Positions 46,101 through 55,983 of a stretch of DNA of 64,000 nucleotides are shown here, one piece after another; within the stretch, counting starts at the first letter, position 1; each line of letters begins with the position of its first letter. The stretch spans positions 3,892,001-3,956,000 of the forward strand of contig NZ_CP029552.1 of the NCBI RefSeq assembly GCF_003173775.1. Reading direction: 5' to 3'. The notes beneath the pieces are model-generated. The model worked only from the letters and a program-made list of their open reading frames with translations, was not told the origin of the DNA and ran no database searches. This DNA is from Methylobacterium sp. 17Sr1-1 (GTDB taxonomy: Bacteria; Pseudomonadota; Alphaproteobacteria; Rhizobiales; Beijerinckiaceae). Made by a program: the position numbers and the translations under genes.

Positions 46101-46415
46101 ATGGACAACAACCGCACCGTCGAGACCCCGACCTCGGCCCGCCAGGGCGCGAAGGGCCGCCCAGTCCTCTACGTGCTGCTCGGCAGCCTCGCTCTCCTGG
46201 CGGTCGCCATGGTGGCACTGCTCGGCTGGAACGGCTCGAACGCCCCGAAGGACTACGCGAGCCAGAGCCAGGACGCCTCGCGCCAGCAGATCACCGGCTC
46301 GCCCAACGGCAGCGGTGGCGTGTCGTCGACGAACAGCGCCGGCGTACCGGCCGGCAACCCCGCCTATCCGGCTCCCGCCGAGCCGAAGTCGACGGGCTCG
46401 ACCAACGCCAAGTAG
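46101..46415 (+). CDS. Small membrane-anchored hypothetical protein
   Basis: A 104-residue product with a polar N-terminus (about 1-20), one transmembrane helix (PVLYVLLGSLALLAVAMVALLGW, about 21-43) and a low-complexity Ser/Gly/Pro/Asn-rich outer segment. Unknown function. The ATG at 46101 follows CCCC-rich sequence without a good Shine-Dalgarno. A strong terminator follows. Confidence 0.6.
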   Translation: MDNNRTVETPTSARQGAKGRPVLYVLLGSLALLAVAMVALLGWNGSNAPKDYASQSQDASRQQITGSPNGSGGVSSTNSAGVPAGNPAYPAPAEPKSTGSTNAK

Positions 46416-46433
46416 GCCACGACGCCGTACCGA

Positions 46434-46466
46434 CGAAGGGCCGCCCCGACCGGGGGCGGCCCTTCG
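46434..46466 (+). terminator. GC-rich terminator-like hairpin
   Basis: CGAAGGGCCGCCCC (46434-46447) pairs perfectly with GGGGCGGCCCTTCG (46453-46466) around a 5-nt loop, 19 bp after the stop of the small membrane protein. No T-run follows. Confidence 0.65.
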
Positions 46467-46564
46467 GCCGTTCAGACCCCGATCGGCACGGGAATGTGAT
46501 TCCCGCCGCCCCGGCACCGTCCCGTAGGCTGCTCGTGGCCGCCCGGGGGAAGCGTGTCGTGGCG

Positions 46565-47044
46565 ATGCGACGCCTGATGAAGTTCCTGCACACGATGGGG
46601 GCGATCGGCCTGATGGGCGCGATGGCGTCCCTGATCGTGCTGCTCGGCCTCGCGCCCCCGCCCTCCGCTCTCTCCGGTTACGCGCTGATGCGCGGCGCCA
46701 TGGCGGCGGTCTCGACCTGGATCTTCCTGCCTTCCCTGGCACTGATGCTGGTGGCTGGTTTGCTGGCCGTCGCGCTCAACCGGGCCTTCCAGCAGGCCGG
46801 CTGGGCCTGGGTGAAGCTCGCGACCGGGATCCTGATGTTCGAGTACGGCTTCGTCGGCGTCCAGGGGCCGATGCAGCGGGAGGCGGAGCGCAGCGCGCAG
46901 GCCCTCGTCGGTCGCGTCGACCCGGCGACCCTGGCCGAGTCGCTCGGCGCCGAGTGGGGCACCCTGTGGGTGCTGCTCGCGATCTCGACCGCGAACGTCG
47001 TGCTGGGAATCTGGCGTCCGCGGATCCTGATCCGGATCCGCTGA
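46565..47044 (+). CDS. Four-helix membrane protein, DUF2269-like
   Basis: A 159-residue integral membrane protein with four hydrophobic segments (about 8-30, 42-68, 78-97, 128-148). The FLHTMGAIGLMGAMASLIVLLGLAP start and the order of segments resemble DUF2269 proteins; this is a tentative match. It has no partner genes nearby; the convergent gene is hbd on the other strand. Confidence 0.6.
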   Translation: MRRLMKFLHTMGAIGLMGAMASLIVLLGLAPPPSALSGYALMRGAMAAVSTWIFLPSLALMLVAGLLAVALNRAFQQAGWAWVKLATGILMFEYGFVGVQGPMQREAERSAQALVGRVDPATLAESLGAEWGTLWVLLAISTANVVLGIWRPRILIRIR

Positions 47045-47066
47045 CCGCGGCCGCCGCGGGGGGCCT

Positions 47067-47948
<882 letters not shown>

Positions 47949-48085
47949 CACACCCCTGCCTTCCCGCCACGCCGTCCCGGGCGTTCATACCACCGCGCCT
48001 TCGCAGATGCGAAGGGTTCCAGCGGGGCCCGGACGGGTCTTATCGGCCGCCCCCCGCGCGGTCCCGCGCGAGGGGCGATTCATCC

Positions 48086-49036
48086 TCAGCCTTTGGCCTT
48101 GGCGATTTCCTGCTGCAGGTCCGGCACGACCTGGAACAGGTCGCCGACCAGGCCGTAATCGGCGACCTGGAAGATCGGCGCCTCCTCGTCCTTGTTGATG
48201 GCGACGATGACCTTCGAGTCCTTCATGCCGGCGAGGTGCTGGATCGCCCCCGAGATGCCGACCGCGACGTAGAGGTCGGGCGCCACCACCTTGCCGGTCT
48301 GGCCGACCTGCCAGTCGTTCGGGGCGTAGCCGGCATCGACCGCCGCGCGCGAGGCGCCGACCGCGGCGCCGAGCGAGTCGGCGAGCGGCTCGATCAGCTC
48401 CTTGAACTTGTCGGCCGAGCCGAGGGAGCGGCCGCCCGACACGATGATGCGGGCACCGGCGAGCTCCGGACGGTCGGACTTGGCGATCTCCTCGCCCTTG
48501 AACGACGACTTGGCCTCCGGCGCCGCCGCGGCGGCGGCCGCCTCGACGGGAGCGGCGGAGCCGCCCTCGGGGGTCGCCTGGAAGGCGGCGGTGCGAACCG
48601 TGATCACCCGCTTGGCGTCGGTCGCCTGCACGGTCTGGATCGCGTTGCCGGCGTAGATCGGCCGCTCGAAGGTGTCGGGGCCGACCACCTTGATGATGTC
48701 GGAGACCTGGGCGACGTCGAGGAGGGCGGCGACGCGCGGCAGCACGTTCTTGCCCTCGGTCGAGGCGGCGGCGATCACGGTGTCGTACGAGGCGGCGAGC
48801 TCGGCGACGAGGGCCGCGGTCGGCTCGGCGAGCAGGTGGTCGAAGGCGGCGTCGGCCGCTACCAGCACCTTCTCGACCCCGTCGAGCTTGGCGGCGGCCT
48901 CGGCCGCTCCTTTCGCGTCGGCGCCGACCACGAGGGCGTGGACCGGGGCGCCGAGCTGCTTGGCCGCCGTCAGGGCCTTGGTGCTGGCGTCCTTCACGGC
49001 GCCGCCGGCATGCTCGACCAGCAGGAGGGTGGTCAT
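48086..49036 (-). CDS. etfA: Electron transfer flavoprotein alpha subunit
   Basis: EtfA binds FAD in the ETF heterodimer, which carries electrons from acyl-CoA dehydrogenases to the ETF:quinone oxidoreductase. The 316-residue product has the C-terminal FAD domain: [106 protein letters not shown]. Length and motifs are standard. It is 43 bp after etfB on the same strand. Confidence 0.95.
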   Translation of the reverse strand: MTTLLLVEHAGGAVKDASTKALTAAKQLGAPVHALVVGADAKGAAEAAAKLDGVEKVLVAADAAFDHLLAEPTAALVAELAASYDTVIAAASTEGKNVLPRVAALLDVAQVSDIIKVVGPDTFERPIYAGNAIQTVQATDAKRVITVRTAAFQATPEGGSAAPVEAAAAAAAPEAKSSFKGEEIAKSDRPELAGARIIVSGGRSLGSADKFKELIEPLADSLGAAVGASRAAVDAGYAPNDWQVGQTGKVVAPDLYVAVGISGAIQHLAGMKDSKVIVAINKDEEAPIFQVADYGLVGDLFQVVPDLQQEIAKAKG

Positions 49037-49079
49037 GGCGTGAGTGTCCTTCCTTTCGAGGGATGCCTGTGCGTCCTCG

Positions 49080-49829
49080 TCAGAGGACGCCGGCCTCGAC
49101 CTTCAGCTTGTTGACGAGCTCGGCGGCGCTGGCGACCTTGACGCCGGCCTTGCGGCCGCCCGGCTCGACGGTCTTGAGCACCTTCAGCCGCGGGCTCACG
49201 TCGACGCCGAGCGCCTCCGGCTCCACGGTGTCGAGCGGCTTCTTCTTCGCCTTCATGATGTTCGGGAGCGACGCGTAGCGCGGCTCGTTGAGGCGCAGGT
49301 CCGTGGTGACGATCGCCGGCAGCGTCAGGTTCAGGGTCTGCAGGCCGCCGTCGATCTCGCGCACCACGTCGAGGTTGCCCTCGGCCACCTCGAGCTTGAA
49401 CGCGAAGGTGCCCTGCGGCCAGCCGAGCAGAGCGGCGAGCATCTGGCCGGTCTGGTTGGAATCGTCGTCGATCGCCTGCTTGCCGAGGATGACGAGGTCC
49501 GGGCTCTCCTTCTCCACCAGCGCCTTGAGGAGCTTGGCGACGGCGAGCGGCTCGACGGCGGCATCGGTCTTGACCAGGATGCCGCGGTCGGCACCCATGG
49601 CGAGTGCGGTGCGGATCGTCTCCTGGGCCTGCTGCGGGCCGATCGACACGGCGACGATCTCCGTGGCCTTGCCCTTCTCCTTGAGGCGGATCGCCTCCTC
49701 GACGGCGATCTCGTCGAAGGGATTCATCGACATCTTCACGTTGGCGAGCTCGACGCCCGAGCCGTCCGGCTTGACCCGGATCTTCACGTTGTAGTCGACC
49801 ACCCGCTTGACGGGCACCAGGACCTTCAT
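49080..49829 (-). CDS. etfB: Electron transfer flavoprotein beta subunit
   Basis: EtfB binds AMP in the ETF heterodimer. The 249-residue product starts [28 protein letters not shown] and has [18 protein letters not shown], the signature [31 protein letters not shown] (about 122-152) and [23 protein letters not shown] choose the ATG at 49829, since residues encoded upstream have no EtfB similarity. It would accept electrons from the acyl-CoA dehydrogenases at 16.7 and 18.1 kb. Confidence 0.95.
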   Translation of the reverse strand: MKVLVPVKRVVDYNVKIRVKPDGSGVELANVKMSMNPFDEIAVEEAIRLKEKGKATEIVAVSIGPQQAQETIRTALAMGADRGILVKTDAAVEPLAVAKLLKALVEKESPDLVILGKQAIDDDSNQTGQMLAALLGWPQGTFAFKLEVAEGNLDVVREIDGGLQTLNLTLPAIVTTDLRLNEPRYASLPNIMKAKKKPLDTVEPEALGVDVSPRLKVLKTVEPGGRKAGVKVASAAELVNKLKVEAGVL

Positions 49830-50002
49830 GATCGTCGCATCCTTCAGGATGAAGGGGGCGATCGCGGTCGGGCCCTCCCACGGCCGGCCCGCGATCGTCC
49901 CCGATTGAGCAAGGTGGCGCGGACCGTAGCGGCCGATTTTCCGAATTGTCAACGCGCCCCGGAGACCCGCCGCCCCGCCGTCCGAAGCGGGTCTCGGGCG
50001 CG

Positions 50003-50058
50003 GGTTTTCAGGTCCGGGTTTTCAGCTTCGCGTTTTCAGGTCCTCGTTTTCAGGTCCT
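50003..50058. repeat. Four 14-bp tandem repeats at the 3' end of the adenosyltransferase gene
   Basis: Units start at 50003, 50017, 50031 and 50045. The last two are identical (CGTTTTCAGGTCCT) and the first two differ at a few bases. A partial fifth unit begins at 50059. The stop codon of the adenosyltransferase gene (50050-50052) lies inside the array. Confidence 0.8.
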
Positions 50059-50625
50059 CGTTTTTCCCGGCACCCATAGCACGTCGGCGGTTCCGCCCTC
50101 GTTGGCGACCCGCGCGGCGACGAACAGGAAATCCGAGAGGCGGTTCAGGTACTGGATCGCCACCGGCGAGACGGCCTCGCCCGGGGTTCCGGCGAGCGCC
50201 ACCGCCAGGCGCTCGGCCCGGCGGCAGACCGTGCGGGCGAGGTGGAGCGAAGCCGCCGCCGGCGAGCCGCCGGGCAGCACGAACGAGCGCAAGGGGGTGA
50301 GCCCGGCATTCAGCGCGTCGATCTCGCGCTCGACCCGCTCGACCTGGGCGGCGACGATCCGCAGCGGCTCGTAGGGCAGGGGCTCGGGCGTTTCCGGCGT
50401 CGCGAGGTCGGCGCCGAGATCGAACAGGTCGTTCTGCATCCGGCCCAGCATCGCGTCGAGGTCGCCCGTAGTGTGCAGGCGGGCCAGGCCTAAGCAGGCG
50501 TTGGTCTCGTCGACGGTGCCGTAGGTCTCGACGCGGAGATCCGCCTTCGAGCGGCGCTCGCCGCTGGCGAGAGCCGTGGTGCCGGAATCGCCGGTGCGGG
50601 TGTAGATGCGGTTGAGGACGACCAC
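50050..50625 (-). CDS. Cob(I)yrinic acid a,c-diamide adenosyltransferase, PduO type
   Basis: ATP:cob(I)alamin adenosyltransferase that makes adenosylcobalamin, here 191 residues. Conserved PduO features: MVVLNRIYTRTGDSGTTALASGERRSK (ATP-binding N-terminus), VETYGTVDETNACLGLAR, QNDLFDLGADLATP, and FVLPGGSPAAASLHLARTVCRRAERL with the RR-x-E motif, then NRLSDFLFVAAR. The start is GTG. Adenosylcobalamin would serve mutases of propionyl/ethylmalonyl-CoA routes. The 3' end runs into a 14-bp tandem repeat that supplies the last codons and the stop. Confidence 0.92.
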   Translation of the reverse strand: MVVLNRIYTRTGDSGTTALASGERRSKADLRVETYGTVDETNACLGLARLHTTGDLDAMLGRMQNDLFDLGADLATPETPEPLPYEPLRIVAAQVERVEREIDALNAGLTPLRSFVLPGGSPAAASLHLARTVCRRAERLAVALAGTPGEAVSPVAIQYLNRLSDFLFVAARVANEGGTADVLWVPGKTRT

Positions 50626-50741
50626 GACGCGCTCCCTGGGGCCGGGCTCGCGTGAGGCGGGCCGATCGGCCCTGCCGTGCCCGGCTCCGATGTTCTAGCG
50701 GTCCGTCGCCGGATCGCCAGACCCTCCGCCGCCGGCGGTCC

Positions 50742-51344
50742 TCAGAACGTGTACGCGATCTTGCCGCCGAAATTGGTCAGGCCGCGGTTGTTGACGCACA
50801 GGCCGGCGTTCGACATGTGCTCGATCGTCGCCATGATGCTCCAGTGCTCGTTGATGCGGTAGCCGACGCCGGCCGCCTCGCGGAACAGCGGGTTGCAGCC
50901 GAGCGAATTGAAGGTCTTGGGCACGTTGTTCTTCGGCCCCGTCCAGCCGTCGTGGAAGCCCGCGCCGAAGAAGCCCTCGACGAAGATCCGGTCGGTGATG
51001 TCGAAGGTCCAGGTCGCGCCGAGATAGGCGTAGCTCGTGCGGCCGTCGACGTTGTAGCTGCCGCCGACGGTCGGGCGCGGCACGAAGGCGGCCCAGAACC
51101 GGTCCAGCCCGGTGACCGGCTTGGCGAACAGCAACTCGCCGTTAATGTTGCTGGTGTTCTTCTCGTTGCTGCCCGGATCCTGGGCGGAGCCGCCGATGCG
51201 GAACTCCGAGACGATGCTGAGGGGCTGAACCGGCGGCCGGTAGTCGGGCACCAGGGCCGAGGGATCGGCGGCCTGTGTGGCCGGAGCGGCGAGAACGACC
51301 GCGGTGGTGATCGCCGCGGCGAGGCTCGGAAGGGTTACGCGCAT
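50742..51344 (-). CDS. pagL: Acyloxyacyl hydrolase / lipid A 3-O-deacylase PagL
   Basis: Outer-membrane enzyme that removes the 3-O acyl chain of lipid A. The 200-residue product has a signal peptide (MRVTLPSLAAAITTAVVLAAPATQA), and amphipathic beta-strands follow. The catalytic His-x-Ser is in IEHMSNAGLC near residue 175, close to the C-terminus as in PagL, and the end is a Phe-terminated strand (GGKIAYTF). Two Cys (CNPLF, AGLCVNN) are not typical of all members. It is a single gene with a 138-bp gap to the small membrane gene behind it. Confidence 0.8.
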   Translation of the reverse strand: MRVTLPSLAAAITTAVVLAAPATQAADPSALVPDYRPPVQPLSIVSEFRIGGSAQDPGSNEKNTSNINGELLFAKPVTGLDRFWAAFVPRPTVGGSYNVDGRTSYAYLGATWTFDITDRIFVEGFFGAGFHDGWTGPKNNVPKTFNSLGCNPLFREAAGVGYRINEHWSIMATIEHMSNAGLCVNNRGLTNFGGKIAYTF

Positions 51345-51481
51345 CTGTCGAACGAGGTCCGCCGCCCCGTTGCTGGGGCAAGGGTCACCCTAGCCGTAGG
51401 GCGGGCGTCCCGTCTCGCCGTACAATCCGTCTCGCCGCGGTTTTCCACCCCGTGCGTCCACCCCGCCACAGTCTCGCAGGG

Positions 51482-51667
51482 TCAGCCGCCGCGCCACCAC
51501 AGCACGCCCATGATGACCAGGATGGCGACGAACTGGAGCACCACTCGCAGGCGCATCAGGCGCTGCGAGACGTTGGCGCTGCCGCCGCGCAGCATGTTGG
51601 CGAGGCCGAACAGCAGCACCACGGCGACCGCGAGGCAGGCGATGAGGACGATGGTGTTGCCGGACAT
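51482..51667 (-). CDS. Twin-transmembrane HIG1-like small protein
   Basis: A 61-residue membrane protein, MSGNTIVLIACLAVAVVLLFGLANMLRGGSANVSQRLMRLRVVLQFVAILVIMGVLWWRGG. Two helices (about 5-25 and 40-57) are joined by a short basic loop with N-x-SQ-x-LMRLRV. This is the 'twin transmembrane'/HIG1-like form common in Rhizobiales, possibly linked to respiratory complexes. I chose the ATG at 51667 over the longer in-frame start at 51733. Confidence 0.72.
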   Translation of the reverse strand: MSGNTIVLIACLAVAVVLLFGLANMLRGGSANVSQRLMRLRVVLQFVAILVIMGVLWWRGG

Positions 51668-52072
51668 TCCATGGGCTCGCGAGGTGGAACGGCCTGATAG
51701 GGCGGATCCGGTCCCGGCGGGAGAGGCCCCCACGCCGCAGGAGGGCGTCCGGGCGGCGCGCTCGCCCGCGCCCTGCCCGCAGCGTCAGCGCCGCGCACCC
51801 TCCAGCGCCAGTCGTTCCAAGTCGATCGCGATTGGATCAAGGCAAGATTAAGGTCATGGTCAGTCTCCGCTCGCCGGTTCGGTGTTGCGGAAATGCGATA
51901 GACGCTGGCAGGCCAACATGCTTGTAAGCGGCCGCCGGGCGGCTCGTGGCGGGAGCCGGCGCACCTGCGTCGGTCCTGGGTCAGTCCGGACTGAATCCTT
52001 TGTGACGGGCGCGGTCGCGATGTAGCCGGGCCAACGAACACGTCACGCAAACCAGTGTTGGGGGTCCCTCTC
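51668..52072. other. 405-bp intergenic region before the outer-membrane barrel gene
   Basis: No gene seen. It contains the divergent promoters of the small HIG1-like protein and the barrel gene. Nothing beyond scattered weak palindromes stands out. Confidence 0.4.
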
Positions 52073-52828
52073 GTGAAGTCCTACCTGCTCGCAGCCGCCA
52101 GCCTGCTCGCGCTGGCGGGCGGCGCGCACGCCGCCGACCTGCCCCGTCGCGCCGCCCCGCCGCCGGTCTTCGCCGCGCCGCCGGCTTTCACCTGGACGGG
52201 CTTCTATGCCGGCGTGAACGCGGGCGGCGCCGTCGGCGGTGATTTCCGCGCCGCGACGACCGCCCCGCGCCCGGCGGCCCTGCCGCCGTCCCGGGCCGAG
52301 GTCTCGGCTGCCGGCTTCGTGGCGGGCGGTACCGTCGGCTACAACTACCAGTTCACGCCGAACAACGGCTTCGTCGTCGGCGTCGAGGCCGATGCCGGCT
52401 ACTCGGATATCCACAACGAGTTCCGCGTCGCGGCCGGCGCCACCGGCAATGCCAGCGGCGGCCTGAAGACCGACACCTACTTCGTCACCGTCCGTGGTCG
52501 CGTCGGCTACGCCTGGGGCCCGCTCCTCGCCTACGTCACCGGCGGCTGGGCCTTCACGGAGATCGGTGCCCGCGGCAGCATCGCCGCGCCGGGCCTCGTC
52601 GCCGCGACCGCGTTCAACGCCTCGATCCCGGTCGACGGCTACACCGTCGGCGCCGGCCTCGAATACATGATCATGCCGAACCTCTCGGTGAAGGGCGAGT
52701 ATCTGTACTCCGATTTCGAGCGCGACGTCCGCTTCCGTGCCCTGGGCACGCAGTTCGGCGTCCGCACCGGCCTCGACACCCATCAGCTCAAGGTCGGCAT
52801 CAACTACCACTTCAACCTGTTCAACTGA
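52073..52828 (+). CDS. Outer-membrane beta-barrel protein, Omp25/Omp31-like
   Basis: A 251-residue porin-like barrel of the alphaproteobacterial Omp25/Omp31 family. It has a signal peptide (MKSYLLAAASLLALAGGAHAADLP), the family motif FTWTGFYAGVNAGGAVG at about 43-59, a VRGRVGYAWGPLLAYVTGGWAF central motif, and YTVGAGLEYMIMPNLSVKGEYLYSDF followed by LKVGINYHFNLF at the C-terminus. The GTG at 52073 gives the correct signal peptide with a GGGGG site upstream; GTG 52055 is the longer alternative. Likely a surface structural protein. Confidence 0.88.
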   Translation: MKSYLLAAASLLALAGGAHAADLPRRAAPPPVFAAPPAFTWTGFYAGVNAGGAVGGDFRAATTAPRPAALPPSRAEVSAAGFVAGGTVGYNYQFTPNNGFVVGVEADAGYSDIHNEFRVAAGATGNASGGLKTDTYFVTVRGRVGYAWGPLLAYVTGGWAFTEIGARGSIAAPGLVAATAFNASIPVDGYTVGAGLEYMIMPNLSVKGEYLYSDFERDVRFRALGTQFGVRTGLDTHQLKVGINYHFNLFN

Positions 52829-52875
52829 GCGACGGAGGCGCCCGGCGATCGGGCGTCCCAAAGCGAGAAATGGAG

Positions 52876-52912
52876 ACGGCGCGGTCCCGACCGGGACCGC
52901 GCCGTCTTTCTT
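52876..52912 (+). terminator. Intrinsic terminator after the outer-membrane barrel gene
   Basis: A 15-bp perfect stem, GACGGCGCGGTCCCG (52876-52890) with CGGGACCGCGCCGTC (52893-52907), is followed by TTTCTTC. It lies between convergent genes. Confidence 0.85.
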
Positions 52913-52927
52913 CGCGCGCGACGCGTC

Positions 52928-55558
52928 TCAGTTCCGCCGCAGCAGACGCTCGAAGTAGTCGAGTTCCTCCGCCGGGCGGCTCGGATCGCCGAGCTTGCGC
53001 CGCAACTCCTCCAGGATGCGCCGGGCCCGCTCGACGCCGGATTCCTCGGCGGTGGGCACCCGCACGCGGCCGTCCGAGAAGTCGCGGCTGCGGGTCGGGC
53101 GGCCGAGAGGGTCGTTGTCGCGCGCACCCTGCCGCCCGGGCTGATTGGGGTTGCCCTGGCCCTGCTGCCCGTCGGCCGCCTGCTGGCCGTCGCCGTCCTG
53201 GCCCATCTGCTGCATCTGCTGGGCCATGCCCTGCGCGCCGCGCTGCAGGCCTTCGAGGGCGCGGCCTTGCGCGTCGACGGCGGAGCCGTCCTGGCCCTGG
53301 CCGAGCGCGTTCTCGGCCTCGCGCATCGCCTGCTCGGCGTCGGACAGGCCCTGCTCGCCCTGCATCCCGAGTTCCTTCATCCGCCGCTGCAGGTCCTCCA
53401 GGCGCTGGCGAAGGGCCTGCTGGCGTTCGCCGACGCCGCCCTGCTTGTCGCCTCCGGGCTGCTGGCCGCGCTGCCCCTGCTGCTGGCCGTCCTGGCCCTG
53501 CTGGGGTTCACCGCCGCGCTGCCCCTGCTGGCCACGCTGTCCCTGCTGGCGCTGTCCCTGCTGGCCCGGCGGCTGCGGCTGGCCGCGGTTGCCGAAGCGG
53601 CGCTCCTGGCCCTGGCGAAAGGTCTCGTCGCGCAGGCCCTGCTGCTCGCGCGCCATCGCCTCCAGGTCCTGCATCTGGCGGTTCATCTCGCGGGCGGTGG
53701 GATCCGACATGCGCGAGTTGGGCTGCGCCGTCTGAAGGTTCTCCAGGATGCCGCGGAGCTGGTCGAGCAGGCGCTGGGCCTCGGCCACGTCGCCGCGCTT
53801 CATCGCCTCCTGCATCTGGTCGAGCATCTTCGAGAGGTCGTCCGGCGTCACCGTGCGGTCGGCCTGCTGGTTCTGCTGCCCGGGATTCTGCGGGTTCTGC
53901 TGCTGGCGCTGGGCGAATTCCTTCAGGAAGCGGTCCATCGCCTGGCGCAGCTCCTCGGTGAGCTTGGCGATCTCCTGATCGGACGCGCCGCGGTCCATCG
54001 CGTCCTTGAGCCGGTCCTGGGCGGCCCGGAGCGCCTTCTCGGCATCCGAGAGGTCGCCCTCCTCGATCTGCAAAGCCATGGTCCAGAGGAGGTCGGCGAC
54101 CTCGGTCAGGGCCTCGTCGGTCTTCGCCGCCCGCAGGCGCCGCACCGCCTCCTTGAGGCCGAGGAAGACGCCCCATTGCGGCGTGAACCGCTCCGGCGCG
54201 ATCAGCAGCGCGTCGAGGGAGGTCTCGACCCGGGCGCGGCTGCCGTCCGGATCGAGGACGAGGCGGCGGCGCTCCTCGGCGAGCGAGCGGGCCAGCGGCT
54301 TGGTGAAGAACCGGCCGGGCAGGGTGAAGGCGAGGGGGGCGGACCGCCCCTCCTGGCCCGCCTCGTCCTTCGCCACCAGGGTCAGCAGCACCTTGGCGCC
54401 GGCCCAGGGGTTGTCGGTGAGGTCGATCAGGGTGCGGGTGTCGCTGGCCCCTTGCGCATCCGCCGGCAGGCTCAAGGTCAGGCGCGGCGGGGGCACCAGG
54501 CTGCGCCCCTTCGTCTGCGGCTCGACGACGCCCTCCGCGGAGGCGAGGCCGTAATCGTCCTTGGCCCGGTAGGCGAGGGTGAAGGTGCCCCGCCCGTTCG
54601 TCTCCGGCTGGCCCGCGAAGGCGATCTCCGGCGGCCGGTCGGGGATGGTTTCGATCGTGAGCCGGTGGGTGCTGGCGAATCCGGTGTGCACCGCGACCTC
54701 GGCTGTGCCGCCGGTGAGCGTGAAGCGCTCCTCGCGCAGGTCGGGCCGCGCCGGCGCGGCGGCGGGCAGGGGTTTCAGCCCCGCGCCCGGCGTCACGGTC
54801 GCGTCGGAGGTGCCGGCGATGCGCACGACGAGCGTCGAGTTCACCGGCGCCCGCAGGCGCTGGCCCGCCTCCGCCAGGGTGACGATGAGGGGCGGCGTGC
54901 GCGTGTAGAGCGGCGGGTCGATCCAGCCGTCGACCCGGAACGACGGTGCGGCCGCGGCCGGCCCGCGCCAGTCGAAGGCGGCGCGCAGGCGGTCGCCGGC
55001 CTCCGGCCCCGCCACGAAGGCGCCGGCCACCGCGGCGAGGATGGCGCCGGCACGCAACGCGTAGGGATCGCGGCGGGTCATTCCCGGCCGCGGGCCGGAG
55101 ACCTTCAGGCGGGCGAGGGTCGCGGCGGCGCGCCTGCGGTGCAGCGCCCAGAGGGCCTGCGTGCCGGGATCGTCCCCTCCGAGCGCGAGCGTGTCCTCGA
55201 GCGTCCGGGCCGGGCGGTGGGACAGGCCGGCATCGCGGTCGATCCGCGCCAGCGCCTGGATGCGGGCGATCCGGCGCAGGCGCAGGAGCGGCAGCAGCAC
55301 CCCGACCAGGGCGAGGCCGAAGACCGCCACCCCCGCCATGCGGAGGGCAGGCCCGGCATCGAGCCACAGCCCGAGCCACGACGCGGCGAGGAAGATCAGC
55401 ACCACCGCGAGGCCGCGCCACAGGATCGGCCAGGCCTGCTCCCACAGCGTCACCCGCCCGGCGCGGACCACCAGCCGGTCGAGCCCGGCGCGCACCGGAT
55501 CGACCCGGCCTTCCGGGGCGGCTTCGCGCTGCGCGGTGTCCGGCTCGGCCTTGCTCAT
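52928..55558 (-). CDS. TIGR02302 (DUF4175) large envelope protein
   Basis: An 876-residue protein of the TIGR02302 family, known in alphaproteobacteria. It has two N-terminal transmembrane helices (about 44-64 and 72-92), a third near 155, a long periplasmic part with beta-sandwich-like repeats (about 190-430), a conserved helical region (ALLIAPERFTPQWGVFLGLKEAVRRLRAAKTDEALTEVADLLWTMALQIEEGDLSDAEKALRAAQDRLKDAM), and a long Gln/Gly/Arg-rich tail (about 600-830). The function is not established. It is isolated on the minus strand between an outer-membrane gene and a small hypothetical. Confidence 0.82.
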   Translation of the reverse strand: MSKAEPDTAQREAAPEGRVDPVRAGLDRLVVRAGRVTLWEQAWPILWRGLAVVLIFLAASWLGLWLDAGPALRMAGVAVFGLALVGVLLPLLRLRRIARIQALARIDRDAGLSHRPARTLEDTLALGGDDPGTQALWALHRRRAAATLARLKVSGPRPGMTRRDPYALRAGAILAAVAGAFVAGPEAGDRLRAAFDWRGPAAAAPSFRVDGWIDPPLYTRTPPLIVTLAEAGQRLRAPVNSTLVVRIAGTSDATVTPGAGLKPLPAAAPARPDLREERFTLTGGTAEVAVHTGFASTHRLTIETIPDRPPEIAFAGQPETNGRGTFTLAYRAKDDYGLASAEGVVEPQTKGRSLVPPPRLTLSLPADAQGASDTRTLIDLTDNPWAGAKVLLTLVAKDEAGQEGRSAPLAFTLPGRFFTKPLARSLAEERRRLVLDPDGSRARVETSLDALLIAPERFTPQWGVFLGLKEAVRRLRAAKTDEALTEVADLLWTMALQIEEGDLSDAEKALRAAQDRLKDAMDRGASDQEIAKLTEELRQAMDRFLKEFAQRQQQNPQNPGQQNQQADRTVTPDDLSKMLDQMQEAMKRGDVAEAQRLLDQLRGILENLQTAQPNSRMSDPTAREMNRQMQDLEAMAREQQGLRDETFRQGQERRFGNRGQPQPPGQQGQRQQGQRGQQGQRGGEPQQGQDGQQQGQRGQQPGGDKQGGVGERQQALRQRLEDLQRRMKELGMQGEQGLSDAEQAMREAENALGQGQDGSAVDAQGRALEGLQRGAQGMAQQMQQMGQDGDGQQAADGQQGQGNPNQPGRQGARDNDPLGRPTRSRDFSDGRVRVPTAEESGVERARRILEELRRKLGDPSRPAEELDYFERLLRRN

Positions 55559-55644
55559 GCCCTGCTCCCGCTGGTCCCGTCCGGGGACGGGCGAAGAGGG
55601 CAGGCTAGCATGCCGGTCCCGGCGGGCCAGCGGGTCAAATCGGC

Positions 55645-55881
55645 TCAGGCCGACAGGTCTTTGCGGGGCTCCTGGCGCGGCCGGCCGGAATCGAGGGCGT
55701 GCGGCACGCCCCCGCTCTGCCGCGCCGCCGCCTCGCGCAGGGGCTGCACGGCGTGGCGGGCCTGGGCCAGGGTCGCCTGGTGCTCGGCGGCGATGCGGAA
55801 CGCGCGCTCGACCACGGCCTCGGCCCGGGCGAGGAGACTGCCTTCTCGAAGGTTGCCTTGAAGGTTGCCTTGGGGCGCCAT
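55645..55881 (-). CDS. Small hypothetical helical protein
   Basis: A 78-residue product from the ATG at 55881 (MAPQGNLQGNLREGSLLARAEAVVERAFRIAAEHQATLAQARHAVQPLREAAA...). It is Ala/Arg/Gln-rich and probably helical, with no signal or membrane segment. NLQGNL repeats at the N-terminus come from a small DNA duplication (AAGGTTGCCTTG). Confidence that it is expressed is moderate. Confidence 0.45.
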   Translation of the reverse strand: MAPQGNLQGNLREGSLLARAEAVVERAFRIAAEHQATLAQARHAVQPLREAAARQSGGVPHALDSGRPRQEPRKDLSA

Positions 55882-55983
55882 CACGTCGGTTCCTCGCGGA
55901 TCACATGCTGGCACGTTAGCCCGCGAGGATTGGCCGCTCCGTTCGGAAATCCGGTCGCATTTTAGCGATCGGCGCGGGATCGC

